Assembly: GCA_947499075.1 (NCBI GenBank)
Contig: CANMNA010000021.1
Location: 1 to 33,907, forward strand
Length of the DNA: 33,907 nt
Source: Myxococcales bacterium
GTDB taxonomy: Bacteria; Myxococcota_A; UBA9042
Direction of reading: 5' to 3'
The notes beneath the pieces were generated by a model. That model did no database searches, was not told the origin of the DNA, and saw nothing but the letters and a program-made list of their open reading frames with translations. Positions 33,577-33,907 of this stretch are shown in pieces. The stretch's first letter is position 1; each line of letters starts with the position of its first letter. A program made the translations under genes and the position numbers.

Positions 33577-33907
33577 GCGCGATGTTCCCGTGCAGGCGGC
33601 TCGCTGCCTGCGGTGCCGGCCGACCTGAACTAGCTGTCAAGTCAGCGCAAAGCCGACCATCATATGCCGATTCGCCCCACGTGGGCAACAAGCAACGGCT
33701 GCCGCGATCCCCCGCTTTGAGCGCATCTCTGCGTCACTGCGTCGCTTCTCTCGCTGCGGCGTACCTGAGTACGCCTCGCTCTTTCAGCTCCTTGTTCCTT
33801 GATCTGCATCTCAAATCGGAGGCCGCGGGAGATTTCTGTGGGGAATTTGGGGAAACGGCGCCCCAAGACTTCACCGCCCGCCAGCGTGTTGGGCCAAGGC
33901 CTGCCCA
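33577..33907. other. Non-coding stretch upstream of the pseudokinase with a hairpin
   Basis: No gene is supported. It contains GGCGTAC-CTGA-GTACGCC (33758-33775, perfect 7-bp stem) set in a region of short CTGCGTC/TCGCT-type near-repeats (about 33725-33785). A 68-codon minus-strand frame (33660-33866) crosses the hairpin and is rich in Arg, Gln and Ser, typical of a chance frame. The hairpin with its surrounding motif could be a dispersed intergenic repeat, or part of the promoter-leader of the pseudokinase gene. Confidence 0.45.

Noticed and set aside
33660..33866. 68-codon minus-strand frame at the window end
   Set aside because: Composition typical of a chance frame, it crosses the hairpin, and there is no ribosome-binding site or recognisable domain.

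Overview
The window is GC-rich, densely coded DNA with GTG and TTG starts, 4-nt ATGA and GTGA gene overlaps and Shine-Dalgarno sites. Its protein set includes large lipoproteins with carboxypeptidase-regulatory-like folds, a eukaryote-like (pseudo)kinase with a TolA-like tail, a bacterial alpha-2-macroglobulin, a CotH-family protein and DUF3857/transglutaminase proteins. This fits a Gram-negative, predatory or myxobacteria-like 'deltaproteobacterial' lineage (Myxococcota or a relative). That placement is an inference from gene content; no rRNA or tRNA is present to test it.

Layout. 1-898: the remains of an XRE-type HTH regulator interrupted by a ~121-bp MITE-like insertion, then a stretch with no supported gene. 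899-12038 (minus): dnaN, recF and murA, tightly coupled, then proB and a 2043-residue alpha-2-macroglobulin lipoprotein. 12380-14518 (plus): two overlapping paralogous metallo-beta-lactamase-fold genes and a small secreted beta-sandwich protein. 14766-17894 (minus): gshB, a DoxX-like membrane protein with a six-cysteine loop, and a secreted protein with two DsbA-like domains, together a thiol-redox operon. 18052-27133 (plus): a CotH-family exported protein followed by two ~1200-residue DUF3857 proteins, joined by GTGA overlaps; the first has a complete transglutaminase triad and the second has lost two of the three residues. 27161-33576 (minus): a membrane pseudokinase with a TolA-like tail, two lipoproteins and trxB. 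33577-33907: a non-coding stretch with a hairpin.

The clearest observations are these. Removing the small element in the XRE gene, together with one copy of its 5-bp target duplication, restores the HTH reading frame exactly. MurA has Asp in place of the fosfomycin-target Cys. A 21-bp direct repeat (19 of 21 positions identical) brackets the murA-proB spacer. The gshB-doxX-dsbA genes look like an envelope thiol module. The CotH/DUF3857 operon pairs an apparently active transglutaminase with an apparently inactive paralogue. All assignments come from reading motifs by eye; no database search was run.
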